Notes: a model not told the origin generated them from the letters alone. DNA of 64,000 nt from Armatimonadota bacterium (GCA_018268375.1 JAFDWS010000002.1:1116001-1180000); one strand, 5' to 3'; positions 34,242 to 42,479 are shown, numbered from the stretch's first letter. Made by a program: numbers and translations.

Positions 34242-34538
34242 ATGAAAGCAACACTCACACTCATCGTCGTCTCCGCTTTGGCAACTGGCGCGTTCGCCCA
34301 GATGGGCCACGGCGTCTCCAAGAACGCCAAGCACGTCATCACCTGCCCTGTCACCGGTGACAAGGTCGACATGGACAAGGCCACCAAGAGCCACATGTAC
34401 GCCGACTACAAGGGCAACCGCTACTTCTTCTGCTGCAAAGACTGCCCTCCGATGTTCAAAAAGGACTCGGCCAAGTATGCGTCGAAGCCGCACGTCAAGA
34501 CTCCTAAAGCAAAGACTGCACACAAGGGTCACCACTAG
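34242..34538 (+). CDS. Small exported YHS-domain protein
   Basis: A 98-residue protein: signal peptide to AFAQ (about 20), then a YHS/TRASH domain with ITCPVTGDKVD, MYADYKGNRYFFCC and KDCPPMFKKD. The tail is rich in Lys and His (KTAHKGHH). Its domain resembles the first domain of the protein at 28437. Such proteins are expected to bind copper in the periplasm. It lies 54 bases after the DUF2231 gene and may end the operon. Confidence 0.78.
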   Translation: MKATLTLIVVSALATGAFAQMGHGVSKNAKHVITCPVTGDKVDMDKATKSHMYADYKGNRYFFCCKDCPPMFKKDSAKYASKPHVKTPKAKTAHKGHH

Positions 34539-34610
34539 CGGGCTCTTGCAGCTGCGCATCGCGTCAGTTCCAGAGAGTGACTAGGTCGGCGGCTTGTCAT
34601 ATACTGAAGC

Positions 34611-36328
34611 ATGACCCGTCGCCTGCTCGTAGCACTTTTGTTCCTGTCAAGTTCTGTCGTCGCACTGGCCGCGAACGGGTTCCAAGGCACCGTCCGCTCC
34701 GGCAGCAACCCCGTGCCCAACGCCCGTGTCACTCTGTTCACCCAGGGCTTCGGCAGGTTCTTCGAGGCTCGCACTGCCGCTGACGGGACGTACAGCATCA
34801 GCAGTTTCCCCGATGGTGCGTACCGCCTCGGCGTGGCGGCCCGAAACGACGGCTACCAGGAGATCCAGGTCGACACGAACGGCCAAGTGCAGACGAAAGA
34901 CTTCACGCTCCTTGCCGAGACTAACAAGGGCGTTGGGACATCGTCGGCAACACGTTGCCGGAGTTCTTCGACGGGACTGACATCGCCGTGCTGCTTGCGG
35001 ACGGGCGCATCTTCTTCTGCCACGACACGATGGATCCGATCATCTTCGATCCCGTCACAGGTCAGAAGTTCCAGCCCAACGGTTCTGGGCTTCCAAGCGG
35101 TTGTATGAACGGCACGCTCCTGCAGAACGAGCGTGTCCTCTTTGTCGGTGGCCAAGAAGGCGACGATCCGGGCAACTTCAGGCTTGCCGTCCGTTACGTT
35201 CGCACCTACGACCCTCTGACGAACTCCTGGACACGCTTGCCCGACCTCTTGCAGCCGAACGGTCGCTGGTATCCGGGCTTTGCGCGGCTCGCCGACGGTT
35301 CCGGCCTGATCATGGGCGGTGGGACACGGCCAAACGCCGACCGGACGAACACCTGCGAAATCTTTCGCCCCATGACCGGGCTCTGCTCGTGGACGGGCTC
35401 GATGCTCAACCCCTGCGAGTTCCCACCGAGCGCACTGCTCTACACAGGCGAAGTCCTCGCCACATGGTCGCCGCCCCAACTCTACAACCCGGGCACGGGA
35501 CAGTGGCGGGCCACCGCCAACTTCCTTCAACCGAACCGGGGCTGGCCAGACCATTCCGACCACTCGATTGTCGTGCTTTCGGAAGGGCGCGTTCTCGCCC
35601 TTGGCATCCGTCGCGGTGCCAACAACTATCAGAACATGGGCGAGGTCTACAATCCCTCTACAGGGACGTGGAGCTTCACCTCCAACCCTGCCTTTCCACG
35701 CTTCCAGACCGAGGTCGTCCAGCTACCTGATGGTCGCGTCCTGAGCGCGGCGGGCGAGTCCACCAACCCCAATCCTCCCGTCCAGAACGTGCTCAACATC
35801 GTCAAGACGAGCGACCTTTACGACCCGGCGACGGACTCTTGGCGCAACATGGCCGACCTCAACTGGTTCCGCGAGTACCACGCGGTGACCGTGCTCGTGC
35901 CTGACGGTCGTGTGTTGACCACGGGCGGCACACGCCTCAAGTTCCAGTACGGTCCGACCTCGGCTGACATCGAAGGCTTCTCGCCGCCGTACCTTTTCCG
36001 CGGGGTGCGGCCGCAAATCACCTCGATCTCCGGCACATTGCTCAAGCCCGGCGCGACGGTTTCAATGACCGTGTTCCCCACAACCAAGATCACGAACGTT
36101 GTCCTCATGGGCACCGGAGTGACGACGCACTGGGTGGACGGCGGCGTCCCTCGCCGTCTGGTGCTGGCCGTCACGCAGGTCGGGAGCACAGTGAAGGTCG
36201 TCTTGCCCAAGAGCTCTAACCTCATGCCCACGGGCCACTACATGCTCTTCGCGATGGTGGACGACATTCCCTCGGTCGGTAAGATCGTCAATGTTCTGGG
36301 GCTGCAGTTCGTCGGGCCGAAGCCTTGA
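34611..36328 (+). pseudogene. Galactose/glyoxal oxidase-like copper-radical oxidase, interrupted by a frameshift
   Basis: The first frame (34611 to about 34930) has a signal peptide and a carboxypeptidase-regulatory-like domain (TVRSGSNPVPNARVTLF..). The second frame (about 34934-36328) continues with Kelch-type repeats and a C-terminal DUF1929 domain. The switch falls at AAGGGCGTTGGG near 34926-34937, where one extra base would join the frames; total length is one base short of a multiple of three. Candidate radical-site residues are intact: Cys in LPSGCMNG, Tyr in GRWYPGFA, Tyr-His in REYHAV and His in VTTHWVDGG. The lesion may be an assembly error. Confidence 0.78.
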
Positions 36329-36383
36329 CCCGAGGTGACCGGATTCTAAGGCCTGCTTCGCCACGATGGTGCCCTTGTAGGGA

Positions 36384-36403
36384 CGATTGTGGGCCCGCAA
36401 TCG
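36384..36403. terminator. Possible hairpin downstream of the oxidase gene
   Basis: CGATTG-T-GGGCCC-G-CAATCG forms a stem with one mismatched pair between two convergent genes (oxidase ending 36328, YHS-thioredoxin ending 36501). A second small repeat (GTTGG..CCACAAC) follows at about 36408-36422. No T-tract is present, so a terminator role is tentative. Confidence 0.35.
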
Positions 36404-36500
36404 AGGATTGTTGGTCCACAACGGAAGATTGCAAGGTGCTATAGTCGCGATTCGACCTGCATTCGAGGTCCGCCAGGTTCAAACGGGCTCTCCTTTCGGT

Positions 36501-37160
36501 TCACTGACCCAAGGCAGACCGAATCGCTTCCGCCAGCGTCTTCTCCTCCTGCTTGCCGACCCATTTGGCGATGACCTTGCCGTCCTTGACTAAGAACATC
36601 GCGGGAATGCTGGCGACGCGCCACTTTTCGTAGGTCTTCGCTGTGTCCAACAAGACCGGGTTGCAGAACTCGTGCCCCTTCACAAACTTGGCAAAGTCGG
36701 CGGGCTTCTCGTCGATGCTGACGGACAGCACCTCGAAACCGCTTTCGACGTACTTGTCCCGTAGTTTGTCGATGGTCGGCATCATCGCGATGCAGGGCTT
36801 GCACCAACTCGCCCAAAAGTCGACGAGCACGACTTTGCCTTTCATCGTGTCCGCGTTCCAAACCTTGCCAGCCAATTCCTTGAGTTCGAAGCCGGGCATG
36901 GGGAAGGGCACGGCAGGGCCGAGGAAGCTTTCGGGGTCTTTGAGAAAGGCGTCTATTGCAGGCTTGTCGCAGAAATAGTAAGCCTTGCCCTTGTAACGAT
37001 AGCCCGCGTTTGGCCGCTCGTTTTCCTGTGCGCCGCTCGCGCCGCAGTACGTGGCGACGGCGTCTTTGGGCAAGTCTTTCCTTGCGATCTGTTCGGGCTT
37101 GTCTTGCGCGAGAGCAATGCCCGATAGGAGGACGGTCATGATGGTGAGTGTAAGTTTCAT
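36501..37160 (-). CDS. Exported YHS-thioredoxin (TlpA-like) protein
   Basis: 219 residues from the ATG at 37160; the upstream extension is non-coding in appearance. Signal peptide to ALAQ (19). A YHS-like segment spans about 33-80 (VATYCGASG.. GKAYYFCDKPAIDAFLKDPESFL), then a TlpA-type thioredoxin domain with DFWASWCKPC (about 114-123) and SIPAMFLVKDGKV. The pairing suggests a periplasmic thiol reductase that works on metal-binding Cys proteins. It is the last gene of the ArsR-metallothionein operon, 13 bases after the broken barrel. Confidence 0.82.
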   Translation of the reverse strand: MKLTLTIMTVLLSGIALAQDKPEQIARKDLPKDAVATYCGASGAQENERPNAGYRYKGKAYYFCDKPAIDAFLKDPESFLGPAVPFPMPGFELKELAGKVWNADTMKGKVVLVDFWASWCKPCIAMMPTIDKLRDKYVESGFEVLSVSIDEKPADFAKFVKGHEFCNPVLLDTAKTYEKWRVASIPAMFLVKDGKVIAKWVGKQEEKTLAEAIRSALGQ

Positions 37161-37173
37161 GGATGGTTTTCCG

Positions 37174-37794
37174 TCAGAACCCCCAGCCGATGCTGACGCC
37201 GGGGTGCTTGAGCCAGACCCACATGAGGCTGACGTAATAGCTAGGCTCTCCGTGGGTGAGGATGAGGTTGGAGTGCTGGCCGTCGTAGAGGGCCATGAGG
37301 CCGTTCTTGGTGTCGAGTTGGTAGCTCGCGCCGAAAGGATAGATGAAGCGTTTGGCGAAGCCCGAGTAGTGAAGTGAGGCAAAGACGCCGAGGTTTATGC
37401 CCGGAATGGTTTTGGCCACGGTCGCGAAAACCGCTTCGTAGCCGCGTGGTGTTCCGATGCGGTCGCTCGAGAAGCCGAAGTGCAACGCGGCCTGGTCTTT
37501 GGTCTCCAGGAGCGCTTCCCAAGTCCCCCGTGGCCCTACCTCGCCGACCAGCGGGTTGTACTCGATGCCTATGATCGTGCGCTTTGTAGGGCGGTAGTCG
37601 GCGGTGAAGCGCCACTTCGCCCTTGCCGCGTCGAAATCGACATATCGCAAGTTGAAAGTCCACTTTGTCTCTAAGTTCCCTCGACCGAGGAGTTGGCCTT
37701 CGCCAGGTCACCCAGTTCAGGTGGGCACGGTGCTTTGGGTGAACCCCGTGACCGGGATCAGGAGCCCGGCCACGAGCAGCGACAAACGTCGCAT
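37174..37794 (-). pseudogene. Beta-barrel-like exported protein with two in-frame stops
   Basis: An ATG at 37794 encodes a signal peptide (RRLSLLVAGLLIPVTGFTQ). In the same frame the body runs to 37174 with barrel-like strands (KWTFNLRYVDF, KWRFTADYRP, NLGVFASLHYSG, PSYYVSLMWVWL, VSIGWGF). Between them TGA stops occur at codons 26 and 29. A +1 reading of this short stretch (PELGDLAKANSSVEG) looks protein-like, so two compensating single-base errors would repair the gene; otherwise it is a pseudogene. The start is two bases after the metallothionein-like stop. Confidence 0.6.
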
Positions 37795-37796
37795 AT

Positions 37797-37874
37797 CTAG
37801 CAGCCGCATCCACAGGGGCAGCCAGGGCATTCGCCGGACTTACAGCAGGGGCAATCGCAGGTGCAGTTCTTCAT
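37797..37874 (-). CDS. 25-residue metallothionein-like peptide
   Basis: An ATG at 37874 overlaps the stop of the ArsR gene (ATGA) and opens a 25-codon frame with ten Cys: CTCDCPCC, then ECPGCPCGCGC at the end. There is no signal peptide and almost no other content, so it should be a cytoplasmic thiol-rich metal chelator. Translational coupling to an ArsR repressor with a thiol metal site supports a real gene. It is too short for ordinary gene callers. No homology search was possible; the metallothionein role is inference from composition. Confidence 0.7.
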   Translation of the reverse strand: MKNCTCDCPCCKSGECPGCPCGCGC

Positions 37875-38254
37875 GGTGTTTCTCTTGTGTCCAGTTGTCC
37901 GAAGCCGAGGGTGCAACAACCGTCCTCTCGCATGGCGAGCCTTCTCACGATCCGTTCCGCGTCCCGCTGACCACGCTTGTCTGCTTTGAGCGCGTCGGCA
38001 TAGTGCGTCAGCACAGCTTCGATGGCGGGCCTTGCGCCCTGCTCGATGCTGTAGTTGATCCACTTGTGCCGCCGCTCGGTGGCGAGGACACCGGCCTGAC
38101 GAAGCGTTTGCAGGTGTGTGGAAAGGGTCGATTGACTCATCTCCATGGCATCGGCAAGTTCACAGACGCAAAGCTCGGTCCGGAGCAGCGCGGCGAGAAC
38201 GCGGACGCGGGTCGGATCTGCGAGGGCTTTGCCCAGGAGGACGACGTCGTTCAT
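37871..38254 (-). CDS. ArsR-family repressor with an arsenic-type Cys site
   Basis: 127 residues from the ATG at 38254. The winged helix is ALADPTRVRVLAALL, then ELCVCELADAMEMSQSTLSTHLQTLRQAGVL. ELCVC (C29, C31) is the classical As(III)/Sb(III) site of ArsR; additional Cys occur near the C-terminus (DGCCTLGF). A palindrome lies five bases upstream of the start. Its stop overlaps the metallothionein-like start, followed by the barrel and the YHS-thioredoxin. The sensed ion could be arsenite, antimonite or a soft metal. No arsenate reductase or Acr3 is present here. Confidence 0.88.
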   Translation of the reverse strand: MNDVVLLGKALADPTRVRVLAALLRTELCVCELADAMEMSQSTLSTHLQTLRQAGVLATERRHKWINYSIEQGARPAIEAVLTHYADALKADKRGQRDAERIVRRLAMREDGCCTLGFGQLDTRETP

Positions 38255-38259
38255 GGCTT

Positions 38260-38281
38260 CATATCTGGATACGACGATATG
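38260..38281. promoter_or_regulatory. Probable ArsR operator
   Basis: CATATC-N10-GATATG, a perfect 6-bp inverted repeat ending six bases before the ArsR start codon. Similar position and size to the palindromes in front of the other two ArsR genes of this window (19987-20004 and 42480-42497), but with a different core. Confidence 0.6.
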
Positions 38282-38476
38282 ATGGCACAAACCCGACGGG
38301 TGGCTGTGGTGAAGGCGGATGATTGATCTGCCCGGGCGGGAGTTCTAAGTGGCGCGCGAGCCGACGAGGTCGATGGCGAGCTCGGCGATCTTGTCGCCCC
38401 GCAGCCTGAAGCGCCAAGAGCGGGCCGTGCCTTCCCTTTCATCTGGCCAACACGAGCTCCCAGGTAGACTTCAGCA

Positions 38477-38947
38477 GTGACCTTCAGGAGGGTGAGTTCG
38501 CGGCTGAAATTGCAGTGTGCGGCGCGCCCATGCCTGGCCATCTTCTTGGTCTTGGCCCTGCTCCTCAGGGTGATGGATTTCGGGGAGCAGCTTTACGGCT
38601 CAGAAACGGCACCGGCCCAGTTGACCTGTGCGACTAGCCACACATCTGTAGCTGGCCAGTCAATTCCGCTTGCGAAGTGCTCTCTCGTCACCAGTGCCAA
38701 CGGAGCGAGTGTTTGGTCAACCCCGGAGAGTGAGGGAGGCTACTGGGTAACCCTGACATCTCCAGATTTCGGCGATGTAGCGATGGCGATGCCTACGCAC
38801 TTCGGCGTTGACATTCCAACCGCCCTTGCAGTCCTAGGTTACGTTCCTGATACTTTTGTGCGTTATCTTCCGCACGGCCCACCCAGCGAACTCGCGTCCC
38901 GGGCACCTCCTAGTCAGCGTCAGTTGAGCCGTCCGCTGGACGCCTGA
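38477..38947 (+). CDS. Small exported protein, head of the cytochrome b module
   Basis: 156 residues starting at a GTG. A membrane/signal segment (CLAIFLVLALLLRVMDFG) follows a basic start. The mature part has few Cys (LTCATSHT, LAKCSLV) and ends with HGPPSELASRAPPSQRQ, the same GPP..RAPP ending seen at 20108 and 27882. AGGAGG at 38486-38491 lies inside the frame, so a later GTG or TTG start is possible. It lies 49 bases upstream of the cytochrome b gene. Confidence 0.5.
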   Translation: MTFRRVSSRLKLQCAARPCLAIFLVLALLLRVMDFGEQLYGSETAPAQLTCATSHTSVAGQSIPLAKCSLVTSANGASVWSTPESEGGYWVTLTSPDFGDVAMAMPTHFGVDIPTALAVLGYVPDTFVRYLPHGPPSELASRAPPSQRQLSRPLDA

Positions 38948-38996
38948 CGCGCATTTGGTCGTTTCTCGCTCCAGCCCGAACTAGCGCCGGAGCCTC

Positions 38997-40019
38997 ATGG
39001 AACCCAAAGACACACACCAAGCCAACACACCTCAAGAAGCCTCTGCAGTTGCTTCAAACCAACTCGAAGAGAAACATCCGCTCGTCATTCGTTGGACCCA
39101 CTGGATCAACTTTCCACTCATGGTCGTCTTGACCTGGAGTGGACTACTTCTTTACTGGGAGAACAGCAACTTTCGGGTTGGACTCGGCTCCTTCACACTT
39201 GTGAAGCTCTTCCCCGCAGCCTTTTACGAAGCGCTCCATCTCAACAACCGAAATCCCGAGGGACTAGCCTGGCACCTTTCCTTGATGTGGCTGTTTACTG
39301 CGAACTGGCTCGTCTACCTGGCCTATTTGGGGGTCTCTGGGAAGTGGCGCTACATCGCGCCGAATCGCTCGACCTTCGGCCGCGCCCTGGGTGTCATGCT
39401 TCACGATTTGCATTTGAGAAAGGCGAAGCCGCCGCAGGGGAAGTACAACGGGGCACAGAAGCTCGCCTATTCCGCTGTCGCCCTCATGGGCGTCCTAATG
39501 ATTGTCACCGGCTTTGCGTTGTGGAAGCCGGAAAAACTGGGTTGGCTCGCGGTTCCCTTCGGAGGGGTTGACAACGCAAAGGCTGTCCACTTTTGGCTCA
39601 CCATCCTGTTCTTCCTTTACTTTGTCGTCCATGTCGCCCAAGTCGTTCGAGCAGGTTGGAGCAACTTCCGTTCGATGATTGTGGGATATGAGCTGGTCTC
39701 GAATCTGGGAGGAGCACAACCCGAGCCGAGTGAGCCCCTTCTGAGACGTCTCTCGCTGGCAGCAGGCGTGACTGCGGAAGCCCAAATCCGGGAACGTTCG
39801 ATCCGCGGTTTCGTTATTGCCTCGGTTGCCGCCGCTATCGTCGTGGGCACTTTGATGTGGGTAGGTAGCCAGAGCGGGGATGAAGAGGTCCCCCGTCCTC
39901 TTAAGTGGGCAACTGAAGGAAGGGACGAGGAGCACGAACGAGACCGTGAAAGGGAGGAGCAAGGGCCGATACACTCCGCCAGCCGACCGTTACGAACCGA
40001 GGAGAGTGAAAGCAAGTGA
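38997..40019 (+). CDS. Membrane cytochrome b (cytochrome b561/Ni-hydrogenase type)
   Basis: A 340-residue protein with four core membrane segments of the PF01292 type and likely heme His in HPLVIRWTHWINF, GLAWHLSLMW and AVHFWLTILFFLYFVVHVAQV, plus a fifth segment near 258-278. The tail is charged (EHERDREREEQG). Such cytochromes normally pair with a molybdopterin or other periplasmic oxidoreductase, but none follows: the next gene is a barrel whose GTG start overlaps this stop (GTGA). It is therefore an orphan subunit as seen here. Confidence 0.82.
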   Translation: MEPKDTHQANTPQEASAVASNQLEEKHPLVIRWTHWINFPLMVVLTWSGLLLYWENSNFRVGLGSFTLVKLFPAAFYEALHLNNRNPEGLAWHLSLMWLFTANWLVYLAYLGVSGKWRYIAPNRSTFGRALGVMLHDLHLRKAKPPQGKYNGAQKLAYSAVALMGVLMIVTGFALWKPEKLGWLAVPFGGVDNAKAVHFWLTILFFLYFVVHVAQVVRAGWSNFRSMIVGYELVSNLGGAQPEPSEPLLRRLSLAAGVTAEAQIRERSIRGFVIASVAAAIVVGTLMWVGSQSGDEEVPRPLKWATEGRDEEHERDREREEQGPIHSASRPLRTEESESK

Positions 40020-40787
40020 AGATCCCAACGACTTTGACCGTGATTTGGGCGGCGACTAGCTTTGTCTCAGTGTCTTGGGCGCAAGAGACCGATTCCAAAG
40101 TCAAGGCAGAAACGCCCAGGCAGAAGTTTCTGCCCAATCACCGGAGACTATCAGATCACGCTGAATGGGAGCACGATTGGAAGACTGCTTCCGAGCATGG
40201 GTCATAGGCTTCAACTTGTCGCGCAACCAAAGTTCGGGGGCTCGTTTAATCTTCGAATCGAATACTACACGGAAGGCTCCTACAACGCTGACCCGCCAGG
40301 TCAGCTCATCCGCAACATTAACGAGCACAAGTTCGAACTTCAACTCATGTACAACCGGCCCATCGGGAATGGGCTTGGCTTCACCATCGGGGCGTTGCAG
40401 CACGAGAACTTCACCTTCCCAGACCACTACTACTGGTACATCGCCGGACTCACCTGGTCGAAGGACATGGAGAAGAACCTGACGCTGAGCGCTGCGATTC
40501 TCGGAGAGAAACGCTCCGGCTCGAACGTCCGCGCGTTCTACGACTTCTCGGCGGGCGCCGAGTGGCGGTTTCTCCCAACTTGGGCGGCCGAGGCAAGTTT
40601 TCATCGCTACGAGAACCTCGGTGCGTCCGATTTGGAGCCGACCCAGAAGGAGGAAATCGAGCTGGGGCTTCAAAAGGACTTGGAGAAAGGGCAGTATATC
40701 GTCGTCTCCTTCTTCCGACATGTCCAATTCGAAGCTCCGAACGACCAGTTCAGTTTCGTCAAGTTCAAATGGGGGATCCGGTTTTGA
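40016..40787 (+). pseudogene. Outer-membrane barrel protein interrupted by a frameshift
   Basis: A GTG at 40016, overlapping the cytochrome b stop, encodes a signal peptide (KIPTTLTVIWAATSFVSVSWAQ) and about 40 more residues before a TAG at 40205. A second frame, open through to 40787, encodes the barrel body: FNLRIEYYTEGSYN, KFELQLMYNRPI, FLPTWAAEASFHRYENLG, YIVVSFFRHVQ and the aromatic end FVKFKWGIRF. The span is 772 bases, one more than a multiple of three. The frames join somewhere between about 40110 and 40205. Real decay or a one-base sequence error. Confidence 0.65.
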
Positions 40788-40900
40788 CGCCGGGTCTGCC
40801 GCTGGCTACTGTGCCTGACACGCTCGACTTCGAGGGGCTCCGATGTATTTTCTGGACAACCTTGCCAGTCGGGGCCCTCTGAAGCTGGCCAGTGTCTGCC

Positions 40901-40906
40901 TATAAT
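40901..40906 (+). promoter_or_regulatory. -10 promoter element of the fluoride riboswitch-crcB unit
   Basis: A perfect TATAAT lies about six bases upstream of the riboswitch, which fits transcription starting right at the aptamer. No good -35 hexamer was seen at the expected distance. Confidence 0.5.
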
Positions 40907-40910
40907 ATGG

Positions 40911-40966
40911 CAGGGCATGGAGTCGCCCGAAAGAAGCGCTGCCGCAAGGGGCTGATGACTCCTAGT
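40911..40966 (+). ncRNA. Fluoride riboswitch (crcB motif)
   Basis: CAGGGCATGGAGTCGCCCGA opens with the GGCAUGG..CGCC stem-loop and GGGGCTGATGACTCCTAG closes with the invariant CUGAUGACUCCUA element of the crcB aptamer; GGAGT of the first loop can pair with ACTCC for the pseudoknot. A GTCGC-TGA-GCGAC hairpin follows at 40968-40980 and may serve as the expression platform in front of the ribosome site CGGAG. It sits 28 bases upstream of a crcB fluoride channel gene, the expected target. Confidence 0.9.
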
Positions 40967-40993
40967 AGTCGCTGAGCGACGAACGGAGCACAC

Positions 40994-41431
40994 ATGCGTT
41001 ATGTCACGGAGTCTCTTTGGGTAGCGTTCGGCGCGGCAATCGGTGCGAACGCTCGGTATTGGTTCAGCACATTGGCCAGGGCATGGGCGCAGCCCTTCCC
41101 CTGGCCTACACTCCTCATCAACCTTGTCGGCTCGGTGCTTCTGGGAGCGTTTTCTGCCGCTGCGCTAGCAAGGGGCTGGGGCTGGCAAGGACGTCTCTTC
41201 TTCGCCGTCGGGCTTTGTGGCGGTTTCACGACGTTCTCGACCTTCTCCTTCGAGGTGCTCGACCTCATGTACCAGCGGTCTTGGAAACTCGCGGGCCTCT
41301 ATGCGGCTCTCAGCCTAGCACTGTGCGTCCTTGGCTGTTTCGTTGGCGGCCATTTCGGGCGGCTCTTGTTTTCACCCCACCCCGTGCGGATCGAGACGAC
41401 CAACAATCCCTTCGCGAAAGACAGGGATTGA
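40994..41431 (+). CDS. crcB: Fluoride ion transporter CrcB/Fluc
   Basis: 145 residues, four membrane segments. The Fluc signatures are GAAIGANARYW, NLVGSVLLGAF (segment 2) and GLCGGFTTFSTFSFE (segment 3), which includes the Na+ site break and Phe-box phenylalanines. Fluc proteins form dual-topology dimers that export fluoride. The fluoride riboswitch directly upstream confirms the function and the mode of control: expression rises with fluoride. Confidence 0.95.
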   Translation: MRYVTESLWVAFGAAIGANARYWFSTLARAWAQPFPWPTLLINLVGSVLLGAFSAAALARGWGWQGRLFFAVGLCGGFTTFSTFSFEVLDLMYQRSWKLAGLYAALSLALCVLGCFVGGHFGRLLFSPHPVRIETTNNPFAKDRD

Positions 41432-41469
41432 ACTGAGGTCGATGGCCCTTTTCGCTGCCTGGGGAGCAG

Positions 41470-41829
41470 CTACTTCTTTGCGAACAGCTGAACCGCGACC
41501 ACCAGGAGAAAGGCAGCGAAGCATCGGCGCAACACCACTTCGGGTAACGACAGGGCGAACTTTGAACCAAGGTATGCCCCACCTAGGAACCCTGCGGCGA
41601 TCAAGAGGCCGACACGAAAGTCGATCTGCCCTTCCTTGTGATAAGCGATGACGCCGAAGAGCCCTACGGGGAGCAGCAGCGTGAGCAAAGACGTCCCTTG
41701 AGCGCGATGTTGCGCGAAGCCGAGCAAGTAAACCATGCCAGGGACGAGCACAATCCCCCCACCGACTCCGAAGACTCCTCCAAACACTCCACCAACTAGG
41801 CCGATCACAATAGCGAGCACTGCGTCCAT
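41470..41829 (-). CDS. Half-length TauE/SafE (TSUP) family membrane protein
   Basis: 119 residues with four membrane segments and the TSUP repeat signature VGGVFGGVFGVGGGIVLVPGM. The second half matches the same unit's later helices (FRVGLLIAAGFLGGAYLGSKFAL). TSUP exporters are normally about 250 residues with two such repeats, so this is one repeat; half-size forms may work as dimers. Substrate unknown (sulfite, sulfonates or organic anions in the family). It lies between crcB (convergent) and a CmtR-like ArsR gene 267 bases upstream; that gap holds no visible gene. Confidence 0.78.
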   Translation of the reverse strand: MDAVLAIVIGLVGGVFGGVFGVGGGIVLVPGMVYLLGFAQHRAQGTSLLTLLLPVGLFGVIAYHKEGQIDFRVGLLIAAGFLGGAYLGSKFALSLPEVVLRRCFAAFLLVVAVQLFAKK

Positions 41830-42096
41830 GCCCCCAGTTTAGTGCCGAGTCGCAAGGAAGTGTCGGACGATGCCACCGATCGTCCTCGAAGGTGGCCCTC
41901 CGACTTTCGCAGGATTAGATGCCCGTTCAGTTTGAAGTCGGAAGATCTCAAGCAGTTCGAAACCGCTTAATGGTCAAGTTATTAATGACGGTGGAGCCAA
42001 AACCGCAGCGCATTTACCCCGCATTCAATTGTGGCGTGATCGCCAGCAACCGAAGGCGAGCCGCTGGTGCGGCTATCGGGTCGTAACGCACGCTAT

Positions 42097-42477
42097 CTAG
42101 CCAGGGTTGGGATTCATGGAAGGCAAGAGAGGACACTGGCAAATCAATTGACCCAATCGGTTAGTGATCCGTTCGGAGGCCTGGAGGATACTGACCATCT
42201 CGGGCTCAGCCAATCGGTAGAGCGTCTCTCGACCTCGCACCTCGCCGACAACAAGACCGCAGTCTTTGAGACAGGCGAGGTGGGCGGAGACGTTGGGCTG
42301 GGCGCGCCCCGTGATGGTGCAGAGATCGACGACCCGGCAAGGACCACCGACCAGGGCTTTGAGGACGGCCAGACGCGTGGGGTCGGCCAAGCCTTGGAAT
42401 AGCTTTGCCTCGACCGAAAGCCGGGAGAACTGGGTCGGACAGGCCAAGACGGTACAAGAACTCATTCGCGTGAGCAT
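42097..42477 (-). CDS. ArsR-family metal repressor, CmtR-like (second copy)
   Basis: 126 residues from the ATG at 42477 (an ATG at 42465 is also possible). Core [46 protein letters not shown] and a YRLAEPE wing. C69 and C73 in LACLKDCG and the C-terminal CQC (C113, C115) copy the pattern of the repressor at 19630, so the two are paralogues of the cadmium/lead type. Extra Cys occur at the N-terminus (SSCTVLACP) and in CRVVDLC. A palindrome lies two bases upstream of the start. The target is not obvious; candidates are itself and the divergent prepilin gene. Confidence 0.87.
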   Translation of the reverse strand: MLTRMSSCTVLACPTQFSRLSVEAKLFQGLADPTRLAVLKALVGGPCRVVDLCTITGRAQPNVSAHLACLKDCGLVVGEVRGRETLYRLAEPEMVSILQASERITNRLGQLICQCPLLPSMNPNPG

Positions 42478-42479
42478 AT

